DNA from: Skeletonema tropicum
Taxonomy: Eukaryota > Bacillariophyta > Thalassiosirophyceae > Thalassiosirales > Thalassiosiraceae
DNA length: 64,000 bases
Assembly: GCA_037178625.1 (NCBI GenBank)
Contig: CM074138.1
Location: 1,612,001 to 1,676,000, forward strand
Direction: 5' to 3'
Shown here: in pieces, positions 39,695-50,274 of the stretch
Layout: every line of letters begins with the position of its first letter
Position numbering within the stretch: position 1 is the first letter of the stretch
Notes under the pieces: generated by a model
Told to the model about the DNA's origin: nothing
The model's input: only the letters and a program-made list of their open reading frames with translations
Databases searched by the model: none
Program-made: the position numbers and the translations under genes

Positions 39695-41842
39695 ATGGCA
39701 CCCTTTTTTCTTCAAACCCTTGAGTTTCGGTGCTCGTTGGAGATGCGAGACTTTCTCAATCAACGTCGTCTTAATCCTGAAGAAGAACAAAAAGTAAATC
39801 GTGGAGTTGAGATCGAACTGGAGACCTTTGGGCGACTGGATAAAAATAAACTTCGAAAGGTCTCCAACTTGCCTGAAGAACTCATTGACTATTTGAGTGG
39901 AGGCAAAAGGGAGATCCCAGAGTACTTTCATTTTCCCATCAAACGTTATGTTCCAGAACGACGCAAACGTGAAGAAAGGGCAGACGATTATCTGAAGATG
40001 TTGGCTGACATCATACGCATATACCGGAAAACATTTGTTGGTATCTGGAAAAGCACTTATCTTATGAATGGTGGAGGTCCACTGGACGGATCTCAGGATG
40101 TTACAGCGTTCCCCGGAAAGCTTCGAGCGCTCGTCCCGACAATAGACGCCGCCGCATGGATCGAGACTCATCATCAGTTCACCAATACTTATGGGCAAAC
40201 TCTTGTCGAGCATAAATTGACATGGCTGCCTCCATCAATGGATCAAGAATTGTGCATCGTCAACATTTGGGACAAGACTTTCGAAACTTATATTTCCGAG
40301 CTTGATCCCTCAATTTCCTTGGATTCTCAAGGGACAGCTGCTGACATGGCTCCTCCAACAAGCCCCCCAACAGCTTCTGAAGTGGCTCATCCAACAAGAG
40401 AGGATCAACAAGTTGCCTCAGATAGTCAAGAAACTAAAGTGGCTCGTCAAGGAATAACAAAAGGGGAGCTAGACTTTGCCAATGAAAACGACATTAATTT
40501 CGCTGAATTGAAAAAGGCCACTACAGCACTCCTCGGGGATTTCTTGTGCAAGTTGGAAGCAGTGAAAGCTGATTCTTTTCCTGCTGCTGCTGCTGCTGCT
40601 GGTGGTGAAGGTCGTGCTGGTCTATTGTTTGAACCTGGCCCTTCTGCAGAATGCCTCCCATTGCAGGAAACAGCCACTTTTCTGCTCGATGCGCTGGGTT
40701 TGGCTTCGTCTCGATCTGGTGATGAGTCCTCTTTACGTGCCAGTGATGAAGGTCGAAAGCCCCCATATCTCCAACATCTTCCTCCTCGAGCAAGGTACGA
40801 ACAGGATCAACAGTTACAGCAAAGATCGTTTGAACCTGGCCTTTCTGGAGAACAACCACCGGGAGCGGGAGGTCAGGATCTGGCGAATTACCTCCCAAGG
40901 CATATGGCCACTTTTGTGCCGGGTGATCCAATCCAACCCCACCATGTTAGTCCTGCTGCTGCTGCTGCTGGAGTTGCTGCTTCTGCTTCGTCTAGAGGAT
41001 CTGGTGATGAGTCCTCATTACTTGCCAGTGATGAAGGTCGAAAGCCCCCATATCTCCAACATCTTCCTCCTCGAGCAAGGTACGAACAGGATCAACAGTT
41101 ACAGCAAAGATCGTTTGAACCTGGCCTTTCTGGAGAACAACCACCGGGAGCGGGAGGTCAGGATCTGGCGAATTACCTCCCAAGGCAGATGGCCACTTTT
41201 GTGCCGGGTGATCCAATCCAACCCCACCATGTTAGTCCTGCTGCTGCTGCTGCTGGAGTTGCTGCTTCTGCTTCGTCTAGAGGATCTGGTGATGAGTCCT
41301 CATTACTTGCCAGTGATGAAGATCGAAAGCCCCCATATCTCCCACATCTTTCTCCTCGAGCAAGGTACGAACAGGATCAACAGTTACAGCAATGGAATTA
41401 TGGTAGATTGACACCACCCTATCTACAGACCCCTCCGACCGAGGCCACGTTTCCTCGTTATGTTGATGCTGGTTTTGGATCTCATGCGAATAACTCGGCA
41501 GGTGCACATAATGGCCGCCGCCATCACTATGATTATGATTACATGCCAGCACAATCAAACAGGGGCTATGATGTTCCCATGTACGCAACTGCATTTCGTC
41601 AACCTCATTACCGTATCACTGAACCACATGACGAGCACACACAAGAAAGAATTCAACGCTCTTATTCAGACAGAGCTCGCAGAGCTGCAGTTGGGTACAA
41701 ACGCAATCACTCTGGAAGTAGGACTGACGTGCCACACAACGAGTACAGCTATCATGATCGTGCCCCTAGTAATGACCAAAGACATGAGCGAAATTCGGAT
41801 CACTTCCCTTGCTCCATTAGCTTGAGAACTACCCATCGCTGA
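39695..41842 (+). CDS. Hypothetical protein with 95-residue tandem repeats
   Basis: 715 aa from ATG 39695. The N-terminal ~200 residues look globular (RRLNPEEEQKVNRGVEIELE, IIRIYRKTFVGIWKS, TYGQTLVEHKLTWLPPSMDQ) and belong to no family I recognise. A disordered Pro/Ser/Ala region follows. From about residue 340 there are 2.4 copies of a 95-residue unit (285 bp) with SGDESSLLASDEGRKPPYLQ, ARYEQDQQLQQRSFEPGLSG and an Ala-rich AAAAAGVAASASS part. The C-terminal ~150 residues are rich in His, Tyr, Arg and Ser. No catalytic motif is present. The near-identical repeats at DNA level imply recent expansion. It may be a host gene or a protein from the neighbouring mobile DNA. Confidence 0.65.
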   Translation: MAPFFLQTLEFRCSLEMRDFLNQRRLNPEEEQKVNRGVEIELETFGRLDKNKLRKVSNLPEELIDYLSGGKREIPEYFHFPIKRYVPERRKREERADDYLKMLADIIRIYRKTFVGIWKSTYLMNGGGPLDGSQDVTAFPGKLRALVPTIDAAAWIETHHQFTNTYGQTLVEHKLTWLPPSMDQELCIVNIWDKTFETYISELDPSISLDSQGTAADMAPPTSPPTASEVAHPTREDQQVASDSQETKVARQGITKGELDFANENDINFAELKKATTALLGDFLCKLEAVKADSFPAAAAAAGGEGRAGLLFEPGPSAECLPLQETATFLLDALGLASSRSGDESSLRASDEGRKPPYLQHLPPRARYEQDQQLQQRSFEPGLSGEQPPGAGGQDLANYLPRHMATFVPGDPIQPHHVSPAAAAAGVAASASSRGSGDESSLLASDEGRKPPYLQHLPPRARYEQDQQLQQRSFEPGLSGEQPPGAGGQDLANYLPRQMATFVPGDPIQPHHVSPAAAAAGVAASASSRGSGDESSLLASDEDRKPPYLPHLSPRARYEQDQQLQQWNYGRLTPPYLQTPPTEATFPRYVDAGFGSHANNSAGAHNGRRHHYDYDYMPAQSNRGYDVPMYATAFRQPHYRITEPHDEHTQERIQRSYSDRARRAAVGYKRNHSGSRTDVPHNEYSYHDRAPSNDQRHERNSDHFPCSISLRTTHR
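40718..41392 (+). repeat. In-frame 285-bp tandem repeat (2.4 copies)
   Basis: GGTGATGAGTCCTC recurs at 40718, 41003 and 41288, exactly 285 bp apart, so each unit adds 95 codons without disturbing frame. The first two units are almost identical; the third is partial and ends near 41392. Confidence 0.9.
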
Positions 41843-42642
41843 AGTCGATCACCTGCTTTGATAACTCAGAACAATCATAGTCATTGTGGGATTACATTAT
41901 TTGAATTGCCTTGGTCATTCTATGACTTCAATCATTCACAAACTACTCTTTTGAATGGCCATCTAACCCTGTTTGATTCACGCTTAATGACTATTGTCTT
42001 GCGAGCTTGAAGTTTGGAGAACTCTCGCACGATCATCTCCAAGGCTCTCTAGTTCACTCTATACAATAAAACTCTAAATATGATTATATATATTATATAG
42101 AGGATGCGAAATCTGAAATTGTACGACCAGGATGACGCCTGTGTTCAGCCCCTCTACTGCTTGCTTGCGATGCTTCTTCAACTGCTGCCCCGTCGGTCAT
42201 ATCCGAACATTTGTTGTGAACAAGATGAGCAAATGACTTTGTCGGTGTCATCCCTTCGCTTTCCATGTTAGAGACTATACTCTTGAGGTGTCTTCCCTTG
42301 TTCGTCTTCATCAGTGTCATCAACTTCCTAACTGCACGTCTCATCATCATCATTTCCCTTCGAATATTTGCTACTTCTTGATGAGGGCTTCATATGATAT
42401 ATAATATATAGTATTATATATATATTTTATAATAAGATTTAACACGCTTCCTCCACGACTACAAGTCGCTGTCTTCCAACAGGACAGCTTCGTCAATTTC
42501 GTCCATATTATAAATATACTTTTATAACAATAACAACAATATCTAAGAAGTATTTATCTATAACCCAGTGCCCTGAGACGCACATATCCCATCATAAATG
42601 AATTTTTATTTCCCCATGTCAGTGAGATGCTCACCAATAAGC
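41843..42642. other. Convergent intergenic region
   Basis: About 800 bp, very AT-rich (runs of TATATA at about 42080-42100 and 42395-42430). A minus-strand 86-codon ORF (42093-42353) beginning with four Met codons has no recognisable content; I regard it as doubtful. Confidence 0.4.
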
Positions 42643-43332
42643 TCAGTCAAACCACATCTTCCCATTCCATTCGACGTCACTCACCTGCGAGATGACGCGC
42701 TTCCCCTCCACCTCGCTTCCGAAAAACTCGATTAACAACTCTTCATCTTGCAAGATATCTTCCTTGCTAGTGCCGAAGTAAATCTTCTTGATGTACATAA
42801 TGCAGTCCTTGTCGAGTAGGTAATAATTGAGAGGCATAGGAGGGTCCCCCGAGACATCGCCTCTGAACTTGAAGCTCTTCATTTCAAAATCAGACGAAGA
42901 GAACGAAGAGAAAGAGCTAGCAATCTTCTGACCAATCTCGCATGGCTCCTCTTCGGGATTCTGTCGCAGTGTAATGATACAGTTCCAGGGGTATGGCATC
43001 TCAGGGATACTCTTCATAGGTTCGTCGTCCAAAGGCCTGAGTTGATCACGACGGGGCAATATGCAATCAATGTACCACCCAGAGGCAGAATCATCGCCAT
43101 TGCGCCAAGCGTCCGTGAGAGGTTTGATGTAGGCCCCCTGATTTTTGCGGGTTGGTGACGAAACAATACTAATGACAATGTCAACCACTGCTGTCTGCAA
43201 ACTATCGATGATTCCACCCGAGGCTGCAGATGGAAATTTTGCTTTGATGGGGGAATAATTCACATTCTTCTTCACCCTTTTCGAACGGGGAGCAGCCGAT
43301 GCAGCAACTGATGTCTTCTTCGAGCCTGGCAT
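42643..43332 (-). CDS. Hypothetical protein, 229 aa
   Basis: The preferred start is ATG 43332 (MPGSKKTSVAASAAPRSKRV). The frame is open further upstream, but that part lies in the inverted repeat and its first codon is not ATG. The N-terminus is basic and resembles a nuclear localisation signal (PRSKRVKKNVNYSPIK). The rest is mixed alpha/beta with an acidic C-terminal half ending SDVEWNGKMWFD. No family is recognised. It abuts the outer edge of the left 308-bp inverted repeat, so repeat insertion may have replaced its original 5' region. Confidence 0.6.
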   Translation of the reverse strand: MPGSKKTSVAASAAPRSKRVKKNVNYSPIKAKFPSAASGGIIDSLQTAVVDIVISIVSSPTRKNQGAYIKPLTDAWRNGDDSASGWYIDCILPRRDQLRPLDDEPMKSIPEMPYPWNCIITLRQNPEEEPCEIGQKIASSFSSFSSSDFEMKSFKFRGDVSGDPPMPLNYYLLDKDCIMYIKKIYFGTSKEDILQDEELLIEFFGSEVEGKRVISQVSDVEWNGKMWFD

Positions 43333-43341
43333 ACTATCTTG

Positions 43342-43649
43342 GAGAATAAAGCAAATCTGATTTATGAGCCAAGCTCGGATCGGCCAACCCCAAATCAAAG
43401 CAAGCATATTATCCAATATAGTAGTCCTAAGGTAGGGTTCTCAACCTTTGTTTTGATTCTGGGGTCTGCTACCTTTTACAAGATGTACGGCGGAAGTGGT
43501 GTGAACTTTTTTTAAATTGAGTTTTTGGGACTCAGTACCATCAAACCTGAGTCCACGATTAACTTCAATTTCAAATCTACCTTGGACGGAATTGGTATGA
43601 ACTTTTTTTTCAAATTGAGTTTTTGGGACTTACATCAAACCTAAGTCCA
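43342..43649 (+). repeat. Left copy of 308-bp inverted repeat
   Basis: This segment and the reverse complement of 53282-53590 match nearly base for base, from GAGAAYAAAGCAAATC at the outer end to CTAAGTCCA at the inner end, with only about a dozen differences (mostly poly-T length and small indels). Internally it contains two units of a ~100-bp repeat (AAATTGAGTTTTTGGGACT, CAAACCTRAGTCCAC). A third unit continues inward to about 43765 on this side only. A diverged relative lies at 29416-29600. Confidence 0.9.
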
Positions 43650-43900
43650 CAATCTTCAATTTCAAATCTACCTTTTACAGGATATGTACGTACGGGGATG
43701 CAGGAACTGGTATGAACTTTGTTCAAATTGAGTTTTCGGGACTTACCACAAACCTAAAAACCTAGGTTACTTTCAAATTTCAGATTGTGACCTAGCACTC
43801 CAGGTAGGTATCTCATAACATCGGAATCCCAACACAGTTCCATGGGGAGTAAGCAAATTCCTACTTCTCACAAATTTAGGAACAATAATAAGTAATTTTC

Positions 43901-44311
43901 ATGGCTCGAACCAAGCAAACCGCCCGTATATCCACCGGAGGCAAAGCTCCTCACAAACAACTCGCCACCAAGGCAGCACGCAAATCTGCTCCCACCGCTG
44001 GAGGTGTCCGCAAGCCCTACCGCTACCGCCCAGGAACTGTCGCTCTTCGTGAGATCCGCCGTTACCAAAAAAGTGTGGATTTGATCATCCGAAAAGCTCC
44101 CTTTCAGCGTCTTGTGCGGGAGATTGCGCAGGATTTGATGTCAGATCTTAGGTTTCAGTCGACTGCCGTTTTGGCATTACAGGAGGCAGCTGAGGCTTAT
44201 CTAACTGGCCTTTTTGAGGACACCAACCTTTGCGCTTTACATGCCAAGCGTGTAACAATAATGCCAAAGGATATCCAGCTTGCTCGTCGCCTTCGCGGAG
44301 AGCGGGCCTGA
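43901..44311 (+). CDS. Histone H3 variant lacking K9, K36 and K79
   Basis: 135 residues after the initiator Met, intronless, colinear with canonical H3 without gaps. The core is well conserved ([64 protein letters not shown]), including C110. Key changes: residue 9 is Ile (codon ATA) instead of Lys; R17 is His; K36 is Arg; H39 is Tyr; F78-K79 is Leu-Met (TTG ATG). K4, K14, K18, K23, K27, K56 and K122 are kept. It should form nucleosomes but cannot carry K9, K36 or K79 methylation. K9I/K9M substitutions are known experimentally to interfere with H3K9 methyltransferases. The ungapped length argues against CENP-A/CENH3. It lies just inside the left inverted repeat. Confidence 0.93.
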   Translation: MARTKQTARISTGGKAPHKQLATKAARKSAPTAGGVRKPYRYRPGTVALREIRRYQKSVDLIIRKAPFQRLVREIAQDLMSDLRFQSTAVLALQEAAEAYLTGLFEDTNLCALHAKRVTIMPKDIQLARRLRGERA

Positions 44312-44997
44312 TCATGATGTATACAACAAGAAAAACATAAAATAATAAAAGACTGCCAATCAGCAACCATGATTGGATAGCGCCCTATGAGGGAAATATA
44401 CGAGTAATTAAATAGACCTGATGTTGATGTCAAAATTCAGCATTTGAGGCTGAAGGCTTGGTCTTTTTTTGTAAACACGCCAACTCAGCATATTACTTAA
44501 AAGAGTTAGTCCTACCGCAAATTCAAATGTGGATTAACAGCTCTCTCTGCAGTGCTTGGGGCATCCTAATCCTAACGCAGCCAACAGACAATCAGCACGG
44601 AACTCGCAATATATATTGGCACAGGAGGTCCTGTTCGTGTGCCAATCGGGGAAACACAGAGGAAGAGCCTTCGTTTTGTAAACTCCTTCTCAATCTGGAC
44701 GGCGGCATTAGTTGTAATCTCGCCACTTGCTCACAAGCTTGCTATAAAGAAGGCAAGCATTCGCTGTGTTGTAACAGAATAGTGGTTGTTTGTAGAGGAT
44801 GAATTGGGACTTCCGTTTCTATGTAACATGCTGCAGCACACAGAAGAAAAGGATGAGAGAGGAGGAAGGGACTGAGAGAGAGCAGAATCAGAATGCGAGA
44901 CCACCTTTAGATTGAGATTGATGAATGTTAACGAATTAACCCCGGTGATAACACTCAACATAAATATTTATATACCCAGATCACCAGTCAACTGTTC
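44312..44997. other. Convergent intergenic region
   Basis: 686 bp between the 3' ends of the H3 variant and the RNR large subunit. A plus-strand open frame from 44458 of 114 codons has no family features and is not called. Confidence 0.4.
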
Positions 44998-47599
44998 CTA
45001 TGCACCACAAGCCAAACATTGATCTTCGTTGACGGTACTGGAATGATTCTTTTGTTTTTGTGAGGTGTTCTCGGCCGGATTTTGATTAGCTTCTGCGAGC
45101 ATCTCCTGGTCGACAGTGAACTGGATAGCATCAGCCTTGGGTCTGGTACGGAGATAGTACATACCAGTCTTTAGACCCTTCTTCCAAGCATAAAAGTGCA
45201 TAGATGTCAGCTTTGATGTGTTGGGTTTGCTGATGTGAACATTCATGCTTTGACTCTGACAAATGAAGGCACCACGGTCAGCGGCCATATCCAAAATTGC
45301 CCTCTGGGGGATTTCCCAGACAGTTTTGTAAACATCACGGATGCTCTTAGGGATTTGGGCAACATTTTGGACAGACCCACCATCCGCAATGATCTTATTA
45401 CGGACCTTCTCCGTCCACAGACCATTGGCAGTAAGTTCACAGAGGAGATGCTTGTTCACAATGGTAAACTCTCCAGCAAGGACACGACGGTTGTACATGT
45501 TAGAAGTGAATGGTTCGGTGCTCTCGTTATTTCCCATTATCTGAGCCGTTGATGCAGTAGGCATAGGAGCCACAAGGAGAGAGTTGCGCATTCCGTGTTC
45601 TGCAATCTTATCCTTAAGCCCCGACCAGTCCCAACGACTGCTTGGTTCCACACCCCACATATCGAATTGAAGAATTCCTTTGCTTGCAGGAGATTCCTTG
45701 TAAGTCTCATATGCACCATCTGCCCGAGCAAGTTCCATGCTTGCCTCGCAAGCTCCAAAGTAGATTGTCTCGAAAATTTCCTTGTTCCTGTAGAGAGAGG
45801 ATGTGCAAACTCATGAGAAATACTTCATCACGACATAATACAAACTGCTTTGTATCGATCACAGAAACTTACAGGCTGCGAGCCTCGGCAGACTCGAATG
45901 GAAGCTTCATCATTTGCAGAGCGTCGGCCAAACCCTGGACGCCAATACCAATGGGACGATGGCGCATGTTAGATCTCTTGGCCTCCTCAACGGGATAGAA
46001 ATTGTTGTCAATGACACGGTTCAGGTTCCTCGTCAAAACCTTGGAGATTTCTTTGAGCTTGTCCAAGTCGTAATCATAGTGACCCTCCTCGCCAAAGTGT
46101 CCAGCGGGAGTCACAAACTTAGAAAGGCTGATACTTGCCAAGTTGCACACGGCAATTTCATCAGGTGCGGTGTACTCCACGATTTCAGTACACAAGTTGG
46201 AGCACTTGATGGTTCCAAGGTTTCGTTGGTTCGATTTCCTGTTGCAGTGGTCTTTGTAGAGCATGTAAGGAGTTCCAGTCTCTACCTGAGAGTCCAGGAT
46301 AGCAAACCAAAGCTGTTGGGCCTTGATGGTCTTACGCCCCTTGCCCTCACGCTCGTACTTCTCGTAGAGGGCTTTGAATTCACCACCCCAGCAGTTTGCG
46401 AGGCCCTTGCACTCATTGGGGCACATCAAGGTCCAGTCACCGTTGGTCTGAACACGCTCCATGAATAGGTCGGGAATCCAGAGGGCGTAGAAAAGGTCAC
46501 GGGCACGCTCCATCTCGTTTCCGTGGTTCTTCCTCAAGTCAAGGAATGCAAAAATATCTGCATGCCATGGCTCAATGTAGGCAGCAATACTCCCCTTACG
46601 CTTTCCTCCTCCTTGATCAACGTAGCGAGCAGTGTTGTTAAATACACGGAGCATTGGCACGATGCCATTGGATGTTCCGTTGGTACCCTGAATGTAACTA
46701 CCGCTAGCTCTGATATTGCTGACCGACATACCAATGCCACCAGCATGCTTTGAAATAATAGCACAATTCTTGAGTGTGTCGTATATACCTTCGATGGAAT
46801 CGGCCTTCATACAAGTGAGAAAGCAAGAAGACATTTGTGGGTTTGGGGTCCCTGCATTGAAAAGGGTGGGTGTCGCGTGAATGAAGTATCCTTTGGAGAG
46901 GAGATCATATGTTTCTTTCACACGGTCAATGTCATCCATGTGGATGCCGACGGCAACACGCATGAGCATGTGCTGAGGACGCTCGGCAATCTTTCCATCA
47001 ATTTTGAGTAGGTATGATTTTTCGAGGGTCTTGAAGCCAAAGTAGTCAAATTCAAAGTCTCTGTCATGGATGATGCACCCGTCAAGTGTGTCTCTGTTGG
47101 CCATGATGACATTGTAGACTTCTTTGGAGATTAGAGGGGCAGTCTCTCCAGTTTTGGGGTGTTTGTATCCGCGGAAGGCGTGCATAACCTTTGAAAATGA
47201 TTTCTCTGTCATTTTGTGCAAGTTGGACACCTCGATACGTGCGGCGAGGATGGCATAGTCGGGATGTTGAGTGGCAAAGGATGCAGCAGTTTGGGCTGCA
47301 AGTTCATCGAGCTCAGTGGTAGTGACACCTTGATAGACTCCCTGAATCACCTTTTGCGAGATGATGGCTTCGTTTACGAACTAGAATAGAGAACGAGAGA
47401 GTGAGAGAAGACGTAAGTAGCTGCGCAGCACGGTGTGTTGACGAATCAATCTTTCGAGTGTACCAACATTACAAGAGATGCAGACGGACGCTCTCATTCT
47501 CACCTTTTGATCGAGGCCATAGCATAGCTTCGAGATGCGGCTCTGGATCTTATCAAATTGGCAGCTTTGCTGTCTTCCGTCTCTCTTTCTGATAAACAT
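44998..47599 (-). CDS. RNR1: Ribonucleotide reductase large subunit (class I, R1)
   Basis: Three exons on the minus strand: 47504-47599, 45873-47380 and 44998-45787, with GT-AG introns of 123 and 85 bp; 797 aa, the usual eukaryotic length. The N-terminus is an ATP-cone ([20 protein letters not shown]) for allosteric activity control. The catalytic barrel shows [20 protein letters not shown], the Asn-Cys-Glu radical triad region [20 protein letters not shown], and [20 protein letters not shown]. The C-terminal shuttle pair is QCLACGA. It reduces NDPs to dNDPs together with R2, encoded 4 kb away on the opposite strand. An E2F-like palindrome lies 96 bp upstream of the ATG. Confidence 0.95.
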
Positions 47600-47694
47600 G
47601 ATTGTGCTGTGCTGTGATATAAAGGTTGTTCGCTGGTTCTGAGATGCAATGATAGTACAATACTGGACGTGATACATACAATTGTTGGATGCTA

Positions 47695-47704
47695 TTTCGC
47701 GAAA
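47695..47704. promoter_or_regulatory. E2F-like palindrome TTTCGCGAAA
   Basis: The perfect 10-bp palindrome TTTCGCGAAA lies 96 bp upstream of the RNR large-subunit start codon and about 210 bp upstream of the divergent gene at 47914. It fits the TTTSSCGC-type core bound by E2F/DP factors, which control RNR genes at the G1/S transition in plants and animals. Assignment is by consensus only. Confidence 0.5.
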
Positions 47705-48291
47705 GAAAAAAAATCTGAAGTGAGATTTGACACCTGCTGACTGGTCCTCGTACAAAAACGAGAAAGTACATATCTTTCTTGATTATGTAGCTTACATACT
47801 TACCTTTCTGTCTGGGCCATGATTTTGACATTGCATCTCTGTCCCCGGATCCTTGGTCCTCACATAAAAAGAAACCCACATCAAAGTCATAATTAGCTGC
47901 CAAGAAACCAAGAATGGACTCTCTCATGAGCATACGTGAACTCTCTCTGCAACTGGCCTCGTTTCTAACACCGACAGATGCGTTCAATCTTTTAGTGACC
48001 AAGCGCCTCTGGACTAACAGTTCAACAGTTGTGATGTCTGAAGAATCTACTCCAGCTGGTTTCATCAACGAATCACTCCTTCACTCTCTAATGTCGGTCA
48101 TCAGGCAGCGGGAAGGATTCGAGCATCTCGCAGTGCCATTGATTGAAAGACTCAAATGTGTTGCACATATTTATGGCAGGGACCAACTTGTCATCGCCGG
48201 GTCCTTAATCGTTCAAGCGGTAACTAACAATGGCAGTTGTGCTCAAGGTGATGGTTTCGTTGCGAGCGACATCGACCTTTATAATTTATTA

Positions 48292-50274
48292 GGGGGGGGC
48301 AAACCCTTGTGTTTTTGGCAGTCACGAGTTGAGCGCGCCAATATTTTTTTGTCAAACTTTTTGACCATGGCCAAAATTGGCCATCGCCAGATTGGAGTAA
48401 GAAATAGGACCCTTTTGCAGCTTATTCTCTGTTATTACTTGTTTTCATGCTATGAAAGTGTTGGGGCGCATAGACGGGGGTATGGTCTATGCGCCCCAAG
48501 AGTTTGGTTGACTGAAATGTTTACCCGGTGGAGATTTTGATGCAAAACCAGCCAATCTTGTCGACAAAACTCCGATTTCAACGCATGCATCATCGTCACG
48601 ACGCTGTTAATGGACAACCAACACGGTTCATACCAAGAATATTCACATCCGTCGATAGTATAGACCTAGGAGGATGCTCTGGTGCCTCGGTGGTCACTTC
48701 AATTGACAGCAACGTCCTCGTCGGCGACATACCAGCCATGTCACGACCAGCCGAACCGGCTCAAAATCCAGGTGGAGAATCACAGTATTGGAATGAACAA
48801 TAAACATACATCAATCAACCATACAATAAACACCTTATATGGGTAATTGGCGTCTGATGATAGCTTGGTTTGGTGGATTTAATAAAGTGGGGTCATGATA
48901 ATCAATTATACCATTCAAAATTTTGAGACATAAGCTCAGCTCAGAAAGCTCCTGATGGCATAATATGGATGCCAAGGGCATGTCATAACCCAAACAACAG
49001 CATCAATCGATGGTATTGATCATGTTGGATGTTCCAGTCGATCAGTGTCTGATATGAACGACGATAACTGCTCAATCATCTCGTTCTACCGGTAGGACGA
49101 CAAATAATTATACAACAAAATCACTGCGCTCTTTTTCATTTTATGAAAGTGGAGGTCATTCAAAGCATTTAAATATAAACAACACCTTCCAATATACTCT
49201 GACAAGAGCAGGTCAACTTTATATGCTATATGTAACAAAACAGGATATGATATGTGCAATCTAAGCCTATCACAGAGCATGATACAAAACTCAACACATG
49301 GGGCTATACGATGCCAATGTCGGATAATACGACGACTGGAAGCCCCATTCAACCATACAAGACCCTTCTATTGGTTACTATCATTGATGTTGCGCAGCAG
49401 TTGGGGTTGAATAAGTCGTAAAGTGGTCGCTATATGCCCAAAACGCAAAAAATCAATAATTTTGATGGCTCAAATTTCACCACACATGAGTATATATTAG
49501 ATAGAACCAGAATACCACAGCAATACCACGATGCGCAAACGTTGCTACAATATACTTGAAACAATATCGCGGTGTATTGGGGTTTGTAAATGCTGAGGTA
49601 ATTTAGATATTGTAGAATATGATACCAAAATTGAGTTGTCGATGGTCGAGACGATCGGCACCGGTGACACAATAAAACTCGGCTGTCTTCGTCCAAACCC
49701 ACCGAAAGAGTCGCCCAAATTCATCTCGAAGGTTATACAAAGGAAGGGGACCGCTGGTTTGGTGCCTAAATGTTTGAAACAGGTCGTGATATCGATTATT
49801 CATCATCTGGGCGGAAGTCGAGCGGCTCAAAATGTCTGTTTTTGATATGTGATCGGAAGACAAACAGTTTGGAGCTGCTGATAAAAGCACAAAATGGCCA
49901 ACCATACCATATACGATGATATGGGTGTCTCTATTATTGATGGAGTTACGTATAATGCTGTGTAGGAGGTCTATACTGTCAAATCCGCCATGGTCGGCAT
50001 GTTGGCCTAAAAGAGTAGATGGTGTTTGGCGATATGTACTAATTCCGACTGTTTCGCTAACAGGATGGCGCCATATTTGACTCGACTCGCCTCCAAATTC
50101 AATCCCACGATGGCCAAAAGTGCACCTATACGGAGGCTGATATCCACACAAGACAAAGAGATAACACCACCAAACTTTGGATATATCTATATTGGATGTA
50201 TATGAATTCATGTATGCAATAACATTTGGTGTAGAACTTATTTGAAAATTCATCAAACCGGGCTCGCTCCCCCC
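48292..50274. mobile_element. 1983-bp TIR element inserted at TA
   Basis: The left end GGGGGGGGCAAACCC (48292 on) and the reverse complement of the right end (GGGGGGAGCGAGCCC, ending 50274) match at 12 of 15 positions. The element is flanked by TA on both sides (48290-48291 and 50275-50276), as expected for a TA target duplication (Tc1/mariner-like superfamily or others using TA). It contains several ORFs under 220 codons on both strands, none with a recognisable transposase, so it is probably non-autonomous. It interrupts an otherwise continuous reading frame. Confidence 0.7.
48461..48499. repeat. Perfect 15-bp stem-loop within the element
   Basis: TTGGGGCGCATAGAC (48461-48475) pairs perfectly with GTCTATGCGCCCCAA (48485-48499) around a 9-nt loop (GGGGGTATG). 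It could be the joined ends of a further small nested insertion, or a subterminal structural motif. Confidence 0.7.

Noticed and set aside
43901..44311. H3 variant as the centromeric CENH3
   Set aside because: No insertion in loop 1 and a canonical-length, alignable N-terminal tail; the changes are at modification sites rather than in the CENP-A targeting domain.
49603..50253. 217-codon minus-strand ORF in the TA element as a transposase
   Set aside because: No DDE/D-type spacing, zinc finger or helix-turn-helix signature could be seen; kept only as an unassigned frame.
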